Assembly (NCBI GenBank): GCA_963697355.1
Contig: CAVONV010000004.1
Span: 372,001-436,000 of the forward strand
Direction: 5' to 3'
Source: CAVONV01 sp963697355
GTDB lineage: Bacteria; Acidobacteriota; Vicinamibacteria; Marinacidobacterales; DATDRI01
DNA length: 64,000 bases
A model generated the notes under the pieces. The model searched no databases. It was not told the origin of the DNA and saw only the letters and a program-made list of their open reading frames with translations. A program made the position numbers and the translations under genes. This document shows, piece after piece, positions 54,864 to 64,000 of the stretch. Numbering within the stretch: position 1 is the stretch's first letter; every line of letters begins with the position of its first letter.

Positions 54864-54902
54864 CAGTCAAGCAGTCAAGCAGTCAAGCAGTCGAGCAGTC
54901 AG
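54864..54902 (+). repeat. 8-bp tandem repeat CAGTCAAG
   Basis: Three perfect copies of CAGTCAAG (54864-54887), one variant CAGTCGAG (54888-54895) and a partial fifth unit. It has the same period, and the same TCAAG half, as the AATTCAAG arrays at 24.9, 27.0 and 60.2 kb. Confidence 0.85.
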
Positions 54903-54935
54903 AATCTGGTGGCGACTGCGCCGCGGCATTCCTCC

Positions 54936-57359
54936 TTAAAAGGCAAATCGCACATTGACGAGAGCGCGCCTTGCGAGAAGGTCGCCGCCGAAGGCTTCCC
55001 AATGTTCGTTGTTGAACAGATTGGAAACGTTGGCTCCCAGCGTCCAGCTTTCGTTGATGTTCCAATTGGCCGTAAGATCCGCGGTAGTATAGCTCGGGAC
55101 CTCGCCCCGGAAGGGCCCCACTGCCCATAGGAACGTGTCGACCCAGCGGACGCTGAATCCAATGTCGTAGCGTGTCTGGGCATAGTTGAGCCCAAAGGCG
55201 ACTTTGTTCTCCGGCGTGTTGGGAAGCAGAAGAAACTCGAAGCCGGTCGGAGCGTCTTTGGCCTCCCAGTCGAACCACGAATAGTTGAACGACAGCGTCC
55301 AGTCCTGAAGGAAATAGTAGTTGAGTCCAAGGTCGATGCCCTGCGTATCTACCTCCCCGAAGTTGGTGTATGACACCGCCGCAAGGATGTTCGAACCGTC
55401 GAAGTTGTTGGACAGTATCCCAGGCGCCAGGGACCGTATGAGGGCTTCCGCCGGAGCAGGTAGTCCTTCGGGCCCCTCCCATGGTCCGAAGTTAGGATTG
55501 ACGCGACCCAAAGGTGTACCTACGTTGGGTAGCAGATCGGTGATGAAATCGTCGGCTCGGCTGTTGTAGTAATCAATGGTAAAAAACGCCTTACCGGCCA
55601 AGATCCCACTGTAACCCACCTCGAAGGTCCTGATCTTCTCGACGTTCAAATCCTCGTTGCCGAGACCGAGAACCCTCGTGGGATTGGTGAAGCCGCAACT
55701 GACACCGAATTGCGCGCATATCGGTTCCAAGCCGCTCAAATCCGCAGGCAGCGCGACGTCGGCTTGAAGAAAGAACTCAGAGTAGTTCGCCACCTGGAAT
55801 GCCTCGTTGTAGGTGAAGCGCGCCGTATGATTAGGGTTGAAGCTGTAGACGACCGAGGCCTTCGGCGAGAATTCGGCGTCGTGAAGCGTGCTCTGGTCGA
55901 ATCGTCCCGCTAAGACAACCTTGAGCTGGTCGGTGACGTTGAGATCGACTTGCCCGAAAAGCGCTTGGAAGTTCTCATCGACCGGCGCGAACATGAGAGA
56001 TTGTCTTCCCGTGTTCGGATCGAAACTGTCGATGTCTTCCCATTTTGCAAAAGCACCCACTACGAGCTGAATCTTGTCGTCACTGAAACCCCTGTTGTAC
56101 TGGGCTTCGAAATTGACGTTGTACGAGTCGAGCGCGAGATTGGCACCAGAGGCGAGTGCGGCCTGTGTCGGAGCGTTGCGAGCGTTGTAATAAGCCAGAA
56201 AGTTGAAGTTGCCCGTATTGAAGTTGAATCGTGCCCAGGGGCGCTTGACGTCGATGAGCTGGACCCTTCCGATTCCGGTCTGAAAAACCGGTCCGGAAAT
56301 GTCCGCCATGCCGCCCTCCATGGTGAAGACCATCCCGTTCGTCAAGTATTTGTCGAATCGGATACCGCCAAAGTAGATCTTGTCTTTGTCTCTTTGGAGC
56401 GGTATGGCCTCTTGTGGAAGGCAGTCGATTTGTCCGGGCGACGTGCAGGGGACGGAGTACTCCGCCGCGCCGTTGCGCGAGACGGAAAAGTCGTCGTGGT
56501 ATCGCACACCACCCACAATCTTGGTGTACCAGTTGTTGCCGAGTTCACCCGCCCATCGGCCGTCAAAGTTGATGGTCTCGAGCTCGCCTCCCGTGAAACG
56601 GACGTGCCCTCCCTGGTTGAGCCGAGGGTCTTTAGTCGTCATGTTGAGCACGCCACTCGATGCATTCGCGCCATAGAGAGCGGCGCTCGGGCCGCGGACG
56701 AGCTCCAGGCTGGAAATATCATCGAGGGGAAAGGAAACGGCCGCCCATTCTTGAGCGCCAAGAAACGGCACCGCAGGATTTCGGCCATCAATCAAGGTCG
56801 CCACTCGCCGATTGAGCGACGAGTTGAAGCCACGAGTGTTGAAGTTGTAATCGTAGATCCCGCTCTGCGTGACCTCGGCACCCGGAGTGAACTCGAGCAG
56901 CTTGGGAACCTGCCCATGGCTGGCATTGCGCTGAATCTCGAGATCTCCGATCGAGGTGACCGAGGCGGGAGCGTCGACGATTCTCTCGATGCGCCGTGAC
57001 GCGGCGGTTACGGTCAGCGTTTCGGCGAAGCCGATGTCCCAGTCTATGGTCAGGTCAAATCGGGTCGATCTCCCTGCTGTCACAGCCACTCCAGACTGGG
57101 TTTCGACGTTGACACCCAACGTGAAGCTAATCGTGTAGCTGTCGCCCACGGGAACATTGTTGAAAGAATAATTGCCGCCACTGTCCGTGATTTCAGCAGC
57201 TGAGGTTTCGACGATGACGACCGTGACGCCACCCACTCCGCTACCATCTTCCCTTGTGACCCGTCCAATGATGCTGCCTGCTTGATGCTGAGCGAAAGCG
57301 AGAGCCGTGGAGAGTAGCCCCAGGGCCAAAAGGAGGCATAAAGGCCGTTTGGTGCTCAT
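54936..57359 (-). CDS. TonB-dependent receptor with N-terminal carboxypeptidase-regulatory domain
   Basis: The protein has 807 residues. A signal peptide (about 1-23) is followed by a carboxypeptidase-D regulatory beta-sandwich (about 28-110: GSIIGRVTREDGSG, YSFNNVPVGDSYTISF), a TonB plug (about 130-245: ASVTSIGDLEIQRNA, SSLELVRGPSAALYGANASS) and the 22-strand barrel ending in NVRFAF, the usual aromatic end. It imports a bulky nutrient through the outer membrane with energy from TonB. No SusD partner is next to it and the ligand is unknown. It is separated from the acyl-CoA dehydrogenase by a hairpin and a repeat array. Confidence 0.93.
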   Translation of the reverse strand: MSTKRPLCLLLALGLLSTALAFAQHQAGSIIGRVTREDGSGVGGVTVVIVETSAAEITDSGGNYSFNNVPVGDSYTISFTLGVNVETQSGVAVTAGRSTRFDLTIDWDIGFAETLTVTAASRRIERIVDAPASVTSIGDLEIQRNASHGQVPKLLEFTPGAEVTQSGIYDYNFNTRGFNSSLNRRVATLIDGRNPAVPFLGAQEWAAVSFPLDDISSLELVRGPSAALYGANASSGVLNMTTKDPRLNQGGHVRFTGGELETINFDGRWAGELGNNWYTKIVGGVRYHDDFSVSRNGAAEYSVPCTSPGQIDCLPQEAIPLQRDKDKIYFGGIRFDKYLTNGMVFTMEGGMADISGPVFQTGIGRVQLIDVKRPWARFNFNTGNFNFLAYYNARNAPTQAALASGANLALDSYNVNFEAQYNRGFSDDKIQLVVGAFAKWEDIDSFDPNTGRQSLMFAPVDENFQALFGQVDLNVTDQLKVVLAGRFDQSTLHDAEFSPKASVVYSFNPNHTARFTYNEAFQVANYSEFFLQADVALPADLSGLEPICAQFGVSCGFTNPTRVLGLGNEDLNVEKIRTFEVGYSGILAGKAFFTIDYYNSRADDFITDLLPNVGTPLGRVNPNFGPWEGPEGLPAPAEALIRSLAPGILSNNFDGSNILAAVSYTNFGEVDTQGIDLGLNYYFLQDWTLSFNYSWFDWEAKDAPTGFEFLLLPNTPENKVAFGLNYAQTRYDIGFSVRWVDTFLWAVGPFRGEVPSYTTADLTANWNINESWTLGANVSNLFNNEHWEAFGGDLLARRALVNVRFAF

Positions 57360-57614
57360 GGTTTTCTCCCCTTATCTGAATGAAAAACAGTTATTGCTGT
57401 CCACTATGACTGCATCTGACGACAAACACATTGTCTGCAAGACGATACCTACTATCCAGGGGCTTATAGCATGGGACCAGGCTGGAGTCTAGTGTTTCAA
57501 ACGTGGTTCTGCTGCTAACCCTAAGAAGGGTTACGAGGAGGCCATGTCAGGAACTCTTTTATTCCATTGACTTTTCAGCCTGGTAATGGCTAACGTAACG
57601 ATTTGCGGTAGGCT

Positions 57615-57919
57615 ATGCACCTTGATCCACGTACCCGTCTCGGTCCTTACGAAATCGTCTCACCACTCGGCGCCGGAGGGTGAAGTTTATCGGGCGCGCG
57701 ACACTAAACTCGATCGCGAGGTTGCGATTAAGATTCTCCGACACGACTTCGCCGCAGATCCCGAGCGCCTGCGAGCTGGTGGGTGAGCGTGAACGCGCGT
57801 TCGCGGCACTCGAGCGGTCCCTGAACAACGGTTACTCGCTCGAAGAGATCAATCGGGAACCAGAGCTCATCAGTCTCCGGAAAGACCCGCGCTATTTGGA
57901 GCTCCTCGAGCGTCGGTGA
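57615..57919 (+). pseudogene. Collapsed Ser/Thr protein kinase (both ends, no middle)
   Basis: From ATG 57615 the first 22 codons read as a kinase start ([19 protein letters not shown]), then a TGA. One frame over, the kinase continues ([32 protein letters not shown]) for about 30 codons. In the third frame the typical C-terminal tail of large acidobacterial kinases follows ([20 protein letters not shown], then EPELISLRKDPRYLELLER) to TGA at 57917-57919. The catalytic core, membrane helix and repeat domain are gone. Two frame changes and an internal deletion make it non-functional. Confidence 0.8.
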
Positions 57920-58079
57920 TCACGCCGCCATCGCTTGAAAAGGTAGATGGTGAGACCGACTGGGACTCCAGAGCACCATCCAACCAACAGGTTCCCCAGC
58001 AAGGGGTGACGGCTCAGCCTTGCCATTTGCCATGGTCCCATGGATTGCTGACGAGACTGTCTGGACGCCCATCAGATGG

Positions 58080-59180
58080 CTATGGGCCGCCCTTGACCCA
58101 ACCCTTTCCGTGATACCACTTGCGTCCATAGAAGATTTGATCGAAGAACAACAAGAGTCGGTGTGTCCCGGGACCGACGCGCACCATCCATCTGACCGAG
58201 TTGTGGAACCAGTTGTTTTTGTGGGAGAAGGGGCAGGCTGCCATGCAGATGCCGCAATCTGTTCCAATGGCTCGCCAATAGGCATAGCAACGTTCGACAT
58301 CCGTCGGCCACTTCGAGATGCCGCGTATTTCTTCCTTTCCCTCCAAACTCAAGGCCTGAGAAGGGCAATTCTCAGCACATTTCTTGCAGACCTCGCAGAA
58401 GTGTTCGGCTCCTAGATCCACCGGCTTGTCGTATCCCAGAGGCATATCGGTGGTGACCGCACCGATGCGGACTCTGCTTCCATAGTTCTCAGCAATGAGG
58501 ATGTTGTTGCGGCCCACCTCACCAAGACCTGCGCGGTCGGCGAGGGGAGGGAGGATGATGTCGTAGTGGGCGTCGTGATGAGATTTGGCCTCGTGACCAC
58601 GGGCTTTCAAGATGGCCTCGACCGTTTTCGATATGACGGCTGCGCGGTAGTACTGTCGAGCTGATTCTCGAATCACCTCCGCTTTGGGAGCGCGGTGCAT
58701 GGCATCGAAGTCCATTTCTACCAAGAAGACGATGACGGAAGGGTGGTCGAGTTGTATGACATGGGAATAGTCTTCATCGAGACGTCCCTTGTGTGTGTAA
58801 ATGAATTCCTTTTCCAGCGGCGCGCAGCCCACGGCAACGGCACCCAGCGCTAATAAAAGCTCCTTGACGGTACGGGTCGGATCGGAGGACTGCTCGAGCC
58901 TTGTACTCCACTCAGCGAGGACCTGTTCTTCGGGCTTGATGTCGTAGATTTCTTCGAAATAGCGCTCCGCCCTCTGTGAAATCTCCACTTGATAGTGGAG
59001 GCCACCAGGCTGGCAGAGTCCTGGCATGTTGCGGATGCGGTCATCGGTCTTCTTGAGCTCGGGTCGGCACGAGTAGTAGTCGTCGTAGGGAGGTGTGCCC
59101 TGGCGGCGGGCCATGCGGGCAAACATGGTGTCGCGCTCGTCGAATCTTTGGATGGGCCTTCCATGACAGTTGTTTTTCAT
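58080..59180 (-). CDS. Reductive-dehalogenase-like protein with two Fe-S clusters
   Basis: The protein has 366 residues and resembles the C-terminal two thirds of RdhA and, more distantly, QueG: DRAGLGEVGRNNILIAENYG and GAVTTDMPLGYDKP (cobalamin-side elements), then two ferredoxin motifs, CEVCKKCAENCP (Cys262, 265, 268, 272) and CGICMAACP (Cys309, 312, 316, with Cys298 a candidate fourth ligand). It has no Tat signal and no RdhB anchor gene beside it, so it is probably cytoplasmic and not a classical respiratory dehalogenase. It may reduce an unknown compound with cobalamin. The gene is isolated between a pseudogene and a divergent PAP2 gene. Confidence 0.85.
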   Translation of the reverse strand: MKNNCHGRPIQRFDERDTMFARMARRQGTPPYDDYYSCRPELKKTDDRIRNMPGLCQPGGLHYQVEISQRAERYFEEIYDIKPEEQVLAEWSTRLEQSSDPTRTVKELLLALGAVAVGCAPLEKEFIYTHKGRLDEDYSHVIQLDHPSVIVFLVEMDFDAMHRAPKAEVIRESARQYYRAAVISKTVEAILKARGHEAKSHHDAHYDIILPPLADRAGLGEVGRNNILIAENYGSRVRIGAVTTDMPLGYDKPVDLGAEHFCEVCKKCAENCPSQALSLEGKEEIRGISKWPTDVERCYAYWRAIGTDCGICMAACPFSHKNNWFHNSVRWMVRVGPGTHRLLLFFDQIFYGRKWYHGKGWVKGGP

Positions 59181-59287
59181 GGCGCCGAATCATAGCACGC
59201 GGAGAAAACTAGATTCATATCTACAGAAATGGCGGCGAGGTGCTGTGGTATCTTCTCCCCTTGCAGGGGACGAGGAAAGGGACATCT

Positions 59288-60232
59288 ATGTTTGACGTTT
59301 CTACGATTCGCGCTTGGGTTGTCATCGACTGGGCGATGGCCGTTTACTCGACCTATCTGGCGCTGATCCTCCTGTGGACACGTTCCATACCCCAGTGGCC
59401 GGTTCTGGTCCTTCTTCATTTCGTTTTCATTGTGTTTCTGTGGCTATTGCCCCCGCGAGGAGCATCTTGGGAGGATTGTCATGAAAAGACGACGTGGCGC
59501 ACGGTGCTTCGAAAAACGGTGGTTTTTCTTCGCTACATGTATCCGTTGATCCCGGCCCTGCTTTTTTTCGAAGAAGGTCGCCTCATTGTCAATGCCATCT
59601 TTCCGGAAACTCCGTACTGGTTCGAGCCCTACCTTTATGCAGCCGACCACTGGATTTTCGGCGATCACCCTTCGATCGTCCTGTTGCCTTTCCTATCCTG
59701 GCCGTTGAACGAGTTGATGCACTTTTTCTATTTTTCCTATTTCGTTCTCATTGTTGTCGGGCCTCTTTTGGGTCGTTTACCGTCGCCAGGCTCTTCCGAC
59801 CGGGACGTGAAGCTCGATCGTCCAGAGTTCGATGCGGCTCTCACCTGTATGATTCTTGGTTTTTTTTGTGCTTTCGTTCTGTATCCGTGGCTCGCGGCCA
59901 GGGGGCCCTTCGAGAACGTCGAGCTGATATCAAGCCTTTCTCCTCTCGAGGGAGGTCCGTTCACATTCCTCGCGAGGTGGATTACCGACGGGGCTGCCGT
60001 ATCCGGCAACTGCTTTCCGAGTGGCCACGTGGCGGGCACTTGGGGATATACCTTCGGGATTTTGGCGTACCGCCGGCCAGCCGGTTGGGTCTTGGTCCCG
60101 CTAGCCATAGGGATCAGTGTTTCCTGCGTCTACACGCGCTACCACCACGCGGTGGACGTTCCCGCGGGTTTCCTCATGGGAGTCTTGGGCACGACCATCT
60201 ATTTTGCGGCAAAGCGTAGACTGGACCATTAG
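59288..60232 (+). CDS. PAP2-superfamily membrane phosphatase
   Basis: The protein has 314 residues from the ATG at 59288 (GGAAAGGGAC upstream; a longer in-frame start at 59240 lacks one). Six or more membrane helices. The phosphatase signature is in the C-terminal half: NCFPSGHVAGTWG (motif 2, catalytic His) and SCVYTRYHHAVDVPAG (motif 3). The usual KxxxxxxRP motif 1 is degenerate. Likely substrates are lipid phosphates such as undecaprenyl pyrophosphate, phosphatidate or inositol phospholipid precursors. The stop is followed by an octamer repeat array. Confidence 0.88.
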   Translation: MFDVSTIRAWVVIDWAMAVYSTYLALILLWTRSIPQWPVLVLLHFVFIVFLWLLPPRGASWEDCHEKTTWRTVLRKTVVFLRYMYPLIPALLFFEEGRLIVNAIFPETPYWFEPYLYAADHWIFGDHPSIVLLPFLSWPLNELMHFFYFSYFVLIVVGPLLGRLPSPGSSDRDVKLDRPEFDAALTCMILGFFCAFVLYPWLAARGPFENVELISSLSPLEGGPFTFLARWITDGAAVSGNCFPSGHVAGTWGYTFGILAYRRPAGWVLVPLAIGISVSCVYTRYHHAVDVPAGFLMGVLGTTIYFAAKRRLDH

Positions 60233-60236
60233 CAAG

Positions 60237-60276
60237 AACTCAAGAATTTAAGAAATCATGAATTCAAGAATTCGTC
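60237..60276 (+). repeat. 8-bp tandem repeat array, forward
   Basis: Five adjacent octamers: AACTCAAG, AATTTAAG, AAATCATG, AATTCAAG, AATTCGTC. The consensus is the same as the array split by the group II intron. It starts five bases after the PAP2 stop codon. Confidence 0.75.
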
Positions 60277-60426
60277 CATTAGTAGAGCGTCGGTTGATGT
60301 GAGATGAGTGCTCAGATGTTGCGTCCCTGCATTTCTAATTGCTCCAATCCCGCTCGCGCATGGCGCAAGAATATTTCGATAAGCTTTGACTCTGCCTTCA
60401 CTAAACCGACAAACAAGATATGCATT

Positions 60427-60458
60427 CTTGATTTCGTGATTTCCTGAATTCCTGATTT
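60427..60458 (-). repeat. 8-bp tandem repeat array, inverted
   Basis: On the minus strand four octamers read AAATCAGG, AATTCAGG, AAATCACG, AAATCAAG. The array faces the forward one at 60237-60276 across 150 bases, so the transcript of this gap could fold into a long imperfect hairpin. Confidence 0.7.
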
Positions 60459-60480
60459 CTTCTTCGCATAGTGAGATAGA

Positions 60481-61299
60481 ATGAAGGTTCAGCCCCTTCT
60501 TCCCAATACGAGAAAGGCTATGGATGAGAACCGACCCCAGTGGGTCGAGCCTTCGCAGGACAGTGAGTCCAGGCTCGCCATTGACCTACTGCCGGGCGAG
60601 AGGAAACACCCGAGACTCTGGGTTTTTGTGCACGGATTCGTTTCTCATCGCCGAGGTGAGAAGGCGTTGTTTTTCCGGGAGCAGCTACAGGCGAGGGGCG
60701 AGGCTTTTGCGAGCCTCGATCTGACCGGTCATGGTGACTCCGACGGGGATCTCTTCGGACTCACAATGAGCCGGAATCTCAGCGATCTAGACCGCGGATT
60801 GCGCTTCGCGCAGAAAGAGCTCGGTCCTTTTTCCAGCATCAACCTGGTGGGGTCCTCCATGGGAGGATTCACCGCTATCTGGTACTCCGCCTTGAATCCA
60901 GGGATGATCAAAAAAAACCTGCTCATTGCTCCCGCGTTCGAGATGGCAGGTCGGCTCATATTGAGTCTGGGGCCGAACAGGGCTGAGCGTTGGCGAAAAG
61001 AAAGGAAGATCCACTTGGAGGCCGAGTTTGCGACTTTCGACCTGGGTTACGAGTTCGTGGAGGACGAAAGCCATTATCTGATCCCCGACCTCGTCAAACG
61101 ACTCCAGACACCCACACTCATCTTGCACGGTTCGAATGATGAATCCGTTCCCTGTCAGCTTTCCCGCAGCTTTGCCGCTCGTGTGGATTTGGCGGAGCTT
61201 GTCGAGATCGAAGGGGGCGATCATCGACTCACGGATCACAAGGACAGGCTCTTCAAAGAAATGTGGAAGTTTGCAGGTCCACCGGAGTGGTTGTTTTAG
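60481..61299 (+). CDS. Alpha/beta hydrolase
   Basis: The protein has 272 residues with a typical alpha/beta-hydrolase order: LWVFVHGFVSHRRGEKALFF (oxyanion region), LDLTGHGDSDGD, the nucleophile elbow GSSMGGFTA (Ser), LHGSNDESVPCQLS (Asp) and GGDHRLTD (His). It is soluble, without signal peptide. An in-frame ATG at 60520 is an alternative start. It is like serine aminopeptidase/esterase members of the family; the substrate is not predictable. The CDF transporter gene follows after 42 bases on the same strand. Confidence 0.87.
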   Translation: MKVQPLLPNTRKAMDENRPQWVEPSQDSESRLAIDLLPGERKHPRLWVFVHGFVSHRRGEKALFFREQLQARGEAFASLDLTGHGDSDGDLFGLTMSRNLSDLDRGLRFAQKELGPFSSINLVGSSMGGFTAIWYSALNPGMIKKNLLIAPAFEMAGRLILSLGPNRAERWRKERKIHLEAEFATFDLGYEFVEDESHYLIPDLVKRLQTPTLILHGSNDESVPCQLSRSFAARVDLAELVEIEGGDHRLTDHKDRLFKEMWKFAGPPEWLF

Positions 61300-61341
61300 A
61301 AACGGTCGTACAAGCTTAGCTAGCGGTCAGGATAGAAATAG

Positions 61342-62250
61342 ATGGCTTCATCTTCAAAAAAGGTCATATATGCTGCTCTTCTCGGCAATTCCCTCATTGC
61401 GGTGACCAAGTTCATCGCCGCGTTCGTCACGGGAAGCTCCGCGATGTTCTCCGAGGGGATTCACTCCGTGGTGGACACAGGCAATCAGGTGCTGTTGCTC
61501 CATGGATTGCGCCAATCGAAGAAACCAGCCGATGCGCGTTTCCCCTTTGGCCACGGCAAAGAGATCTATTTCTGGAGCTTCGTCGTTGCTATTTTGATCT
61601 TCGCAGTCGGGGCGGGGATCTCCATCTATGAGGGAGTGCAACACCTCCTTCATCCCCGCCCCATGCAGAACCCTCTCGTGAACTACGTCGTCCTCGCCTT
61701 GGCGATGCTGTTTGAGGGGGCCGCCTGGCTCTTTGCATGGAGGGAGTTCTCGAAAGCGAAAGGCCCTCATGGCTATGTGGAAGCGGTTAGAAGGGGCAAG
61801 GACCCGTCGTTGTTCGTGGTGCTCTTCGAAGACTCGGCGGCCATGCTCGGCTTGTTGGTGGCCTTCCTGGGTATCTTTCTTGGTCAAACTACGGGCGTCG
61901 CGGAGTTCGACGGTATCGCCTCGATTCTCATTGGGTTGATATTGGGTGGCACGGCCATGTGGCTGGCCTACGAGACCAAAGGTTTGCTCATCGGTGAGAG
62001 TGCCAACGAAGAAGTCGTGGAGGCGATCCGAGAAATCGTGCGAGAGCACGAGGCCATCAAGCACATCAATGAAGTCGTGACCATGCACATGGGGCCCGAG
62101 TACATATTGGTGAATTTGAGCGTCGATTTTGTTGATGACGTTCCCGCTGAAAATGTGGAATTTGCCGTAACCCAACTCACCGAGAGGCTCAAGAATTCGA
62201 TGCCCCGCGTCAAACGGGTCTTCATCGAAGCAGAAGCTCGGAAACCATGA
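61342..62250 (+). CDS. Cation diffusion facilitator (CDF) metal transporter
   Basis: The protein has 302 residues with six membrane helices (first about 8-28) and a cytoplasmic C-terminal domain (about 215-300). The CDF metal site is recognisable as SEGIHSVVDTGNQ in helix 2 and FEDSAAMLGLLVAFLG in helix 5. RFPFGHGKEIYFWS follows helix 2 as in the family. It exports a divalent metal such as zinc, cobalt or iron by proton exchange. It probably shares a transcript with the hydrolase gene upstream. Confidence 0.92.
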   Translation: MASSSKKVIYAALLGNSLIAVTKFIAAFVTGSSAMFSEGIHSVVDTGNQVLLLHGLRQSKKPADARFPFGHGKEIYFWSFVVAILIFAVGAGISIYEGVQHLLHPRPMQNPLVNYVVLALAMLFEGAAWLFAWREFSKAKGPHGYVEAVRRGKDPSLFVVLFEDSAAMLGLLVAFLGIFLGQTTGVAEFDGIASILIGLILGGTAMWLAYETKGLLIGESANEEVVEAIREIVREHEAIKHINEVVTMHMGPEYILVNLSVDFVDDVPAENVEFAVTQLTERLKNSMPRVKRVFIEAEARKP

Positions 62251-62313
62251 ACTAGCCATTGAGCCGCAGAGCATGCATCCGCACGTGAAGGCGAATCCTC
62301 GAGCCCAGCCGAC

Positions 62314-62526
62314 ATGGTCAAGCGGTTTTTGAAGACTCAGAGAACGGGTTTCTACTTCGGAGTCGCGAAAGAGGGTCGGATTCAGGGGGGCGATGAGTTA
62401 GTGCTGCTGGACAAGAATCCTGCCGGCCTGGCTGTCGCGGACGTCACGAGGCTCTATACGACGGAGAGGACAAACATTGCTCTACTAAAGAAGGCCATCT
62501 CCTCTTCCTCGCTGCCCGAGAGCTGA
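62314..62526 (+). pseudogene. MOSC-domain protein remnant (C-terminal 70 residues)
   Basis: The short frame matches the end of YiiM-type MOSC proteins: RTGFYFGVAKEGRIQGGDEL, then DVTRLYTTERTNIALLKKA and a SLPES ending. The molybdenum-cofactor-binding and catalytic parts, about 150 residues, are missing upstream, where no other frame continues them. The ATG at 62314 is incidental. Confidence 0.65.
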
Positions 62527-62629
62527 CGGGTGCATTTCGAAAATCAGCTTGCGAAACCTGGGCGCTAAAGCGCCCGCAGTTCTCACATACCAACTCACCC
62601 GTGCCCTAACTCATTGACAAGTTCGAAGA

Positions 62630-63040
62630 TTAGACAGCCTGGAGTGCGTAGGTAGCGAGTCCGATGGCGACGACGCGATCATGGCCTTCAACGACTTCGA
62701 GGCGACAAGTCGCTAGTGTTCGACCTTTTCTTACAACTTCACCAATAGCAAGCAGATCGCCCTGGACCCCGGCAAGAAGATTGAGCTTGAACTCGACGGT
62801 TTTCACCGTAGAGCCGGGGGACATAGAGCCTACGGCAAAGCTGCCGGCTGTGTCCGCCAGGAGTCCGATTAATCCGCCATGGATGATGCCGTGACCTTCC
62901 TCGAACTCTTTGCGGTACGGTAGGCGAACGCGAGCAACCCCATTTTCGCAATAACCCAAGCTCATTCCGAGATAGCGACCGATAGGCGAGGACTCGAACA
63001 AATGTTTGAGTTTCTCGAGATGTGCAGATCTTTCATTCAT
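62630..63040 (-). CDS. PaaI-like hotdog-fold thioesterase
   Basis: The core is 136 residues, opening MNERSAHLEKLKHLFESSPI, with the hotdog signature HGGLIGLLADTAGSFAVGSM and VKTVEFKLNLLAGVQGD. It probably hydrolyses an acyl- or aryl-acyl-CoA thioester. I chose the ATG at 63040, which matches the usual family start and has AGGA close by. The frame stays open to an ATG at 63259 and would add 73 Lys/Ser/Arg-rich residues of low complexity that no relative I know carries. Confidence 0.85.
   Translation of the reverse strand: MNERSAHLEKLKHLFESSPIGRYLGMSLGYCENGVARVRLPYRKEFEEGHGIIHGGLIGLLADTAGSFAVGSMSPGSTVKTVEFKLNLLAGVQGDLLAIGEVVRKGRTLATCRLEVVEGHDRVVAIGLATYALQAV

Positions 63041-64000
<960 letters not shown>

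Noticed and set aside
54936..57000. Long plus-strand frame (349 codons at 55950-56999) opposite the TonB receptor
   Set aside because: It is a shadow of the receptor gene, which has a signal peptide, plug and barrel in the other strand.
61354..62274. 306-codon minus-strand frame opposite the CDF transporter
   Set aside because: The plus-strand frame has clear CDF helices and metal-site motifs; the opposite frame is low-quality.

Overview
The window reads as a chromosomal segment of a Gram-negative, protein-degrading heterotroph, most likely an Acidobacteriota member. This is inference, because no rRNA or tRNA is present. The signs are an orphan duplicated MacB/FtsX-type permease, a Ser/Thr protein kinase plus the wreck of another, large secreted M14 and S9 peptidases and a zincin-type protease, a TonB-dependent receptor with a carboxypeptidase-regulatory domain, several lipoproteins, and base composition in the mid-to-high fifties percent GC.

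Layout. 1-12.7 kb is a peptidase/amidohydrolase zone that is visibly decaying. It holds the tail of an M28 peptidase, an exported methyltransferase-like lipoprotein, an outer-membrane barrel, and two family-3 amidohydrolases in opposite orientation. These flank a frameshifted S9 peptidase, a zinc metalloprotease broken by three single-base insertions, and remnants of an arylsulfatase and an M14 peptidase. An SDR stub lies just beyond. 12.9-21.3 kb holds the permease and a histidine-utilisation operon (hutC-hutH-ftcD-hutU) with a HutC-like operator sitting on its promoter; hutI is absent. 21.4-24.9 kb has an APC permease and a non-pyrrolysine MttB-family methyltransferase, then a small lipoprotein. 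24.97-27.0 kb is a group II intron with its reverse transcriptase/maturase, inserted inside an 8-bp tandem repeat array. 27.2-33.1 kb carries small membrane proteins, an operon of acetate kinase (with a C-terminal extension), a Cys-rich protein and a HEAT-repeat protein, and an internally deleted DUF3604 gene.

34.6-40.5 kb is the most distinctive block. It is a compact minus-strand operon of an octahaem tetrathionate-reductase-family cytochrome, a heptahaem cytochrome fused to a membrane cytochrome b, and two YeeE/YedE half-transporters, one carrying a rhodanese domain without its catalytic cysteine. Together they suggest a quinone-linked periplasmic sulfur-oxyanion redox module coupled to sulfur-compound transport. 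40.8-64 kb returns to general functions: family-5 uracil-DNA glycosylase, a receptor kinase, ProC, a DUF4153 protein, two tail-to-tail M14 peptidase paralogues, a TetR regulator that looks leaderless followed by an acyl-CoA dehydrogenase, a TonB receptor, a collapsed kinase pseudogene, a reductive-dehalogenase-like Fe-S protein, a PAP2 phosphatase, an alpha/beta hydrolase, a CDF metal transporter, a MOSC stub, a hotdog thioesterase, and the start of dihydrolipoyl dehydrogenase at the right edge.

Two genome habits stand out. One is an 8-bp-period repeat family at several intergenic sites. The other is recurrent 'collapsed' genes in which N- and C-terminal ends survive but the middle is gone. 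Family assignments rest on recognised motifs; no database search was run.
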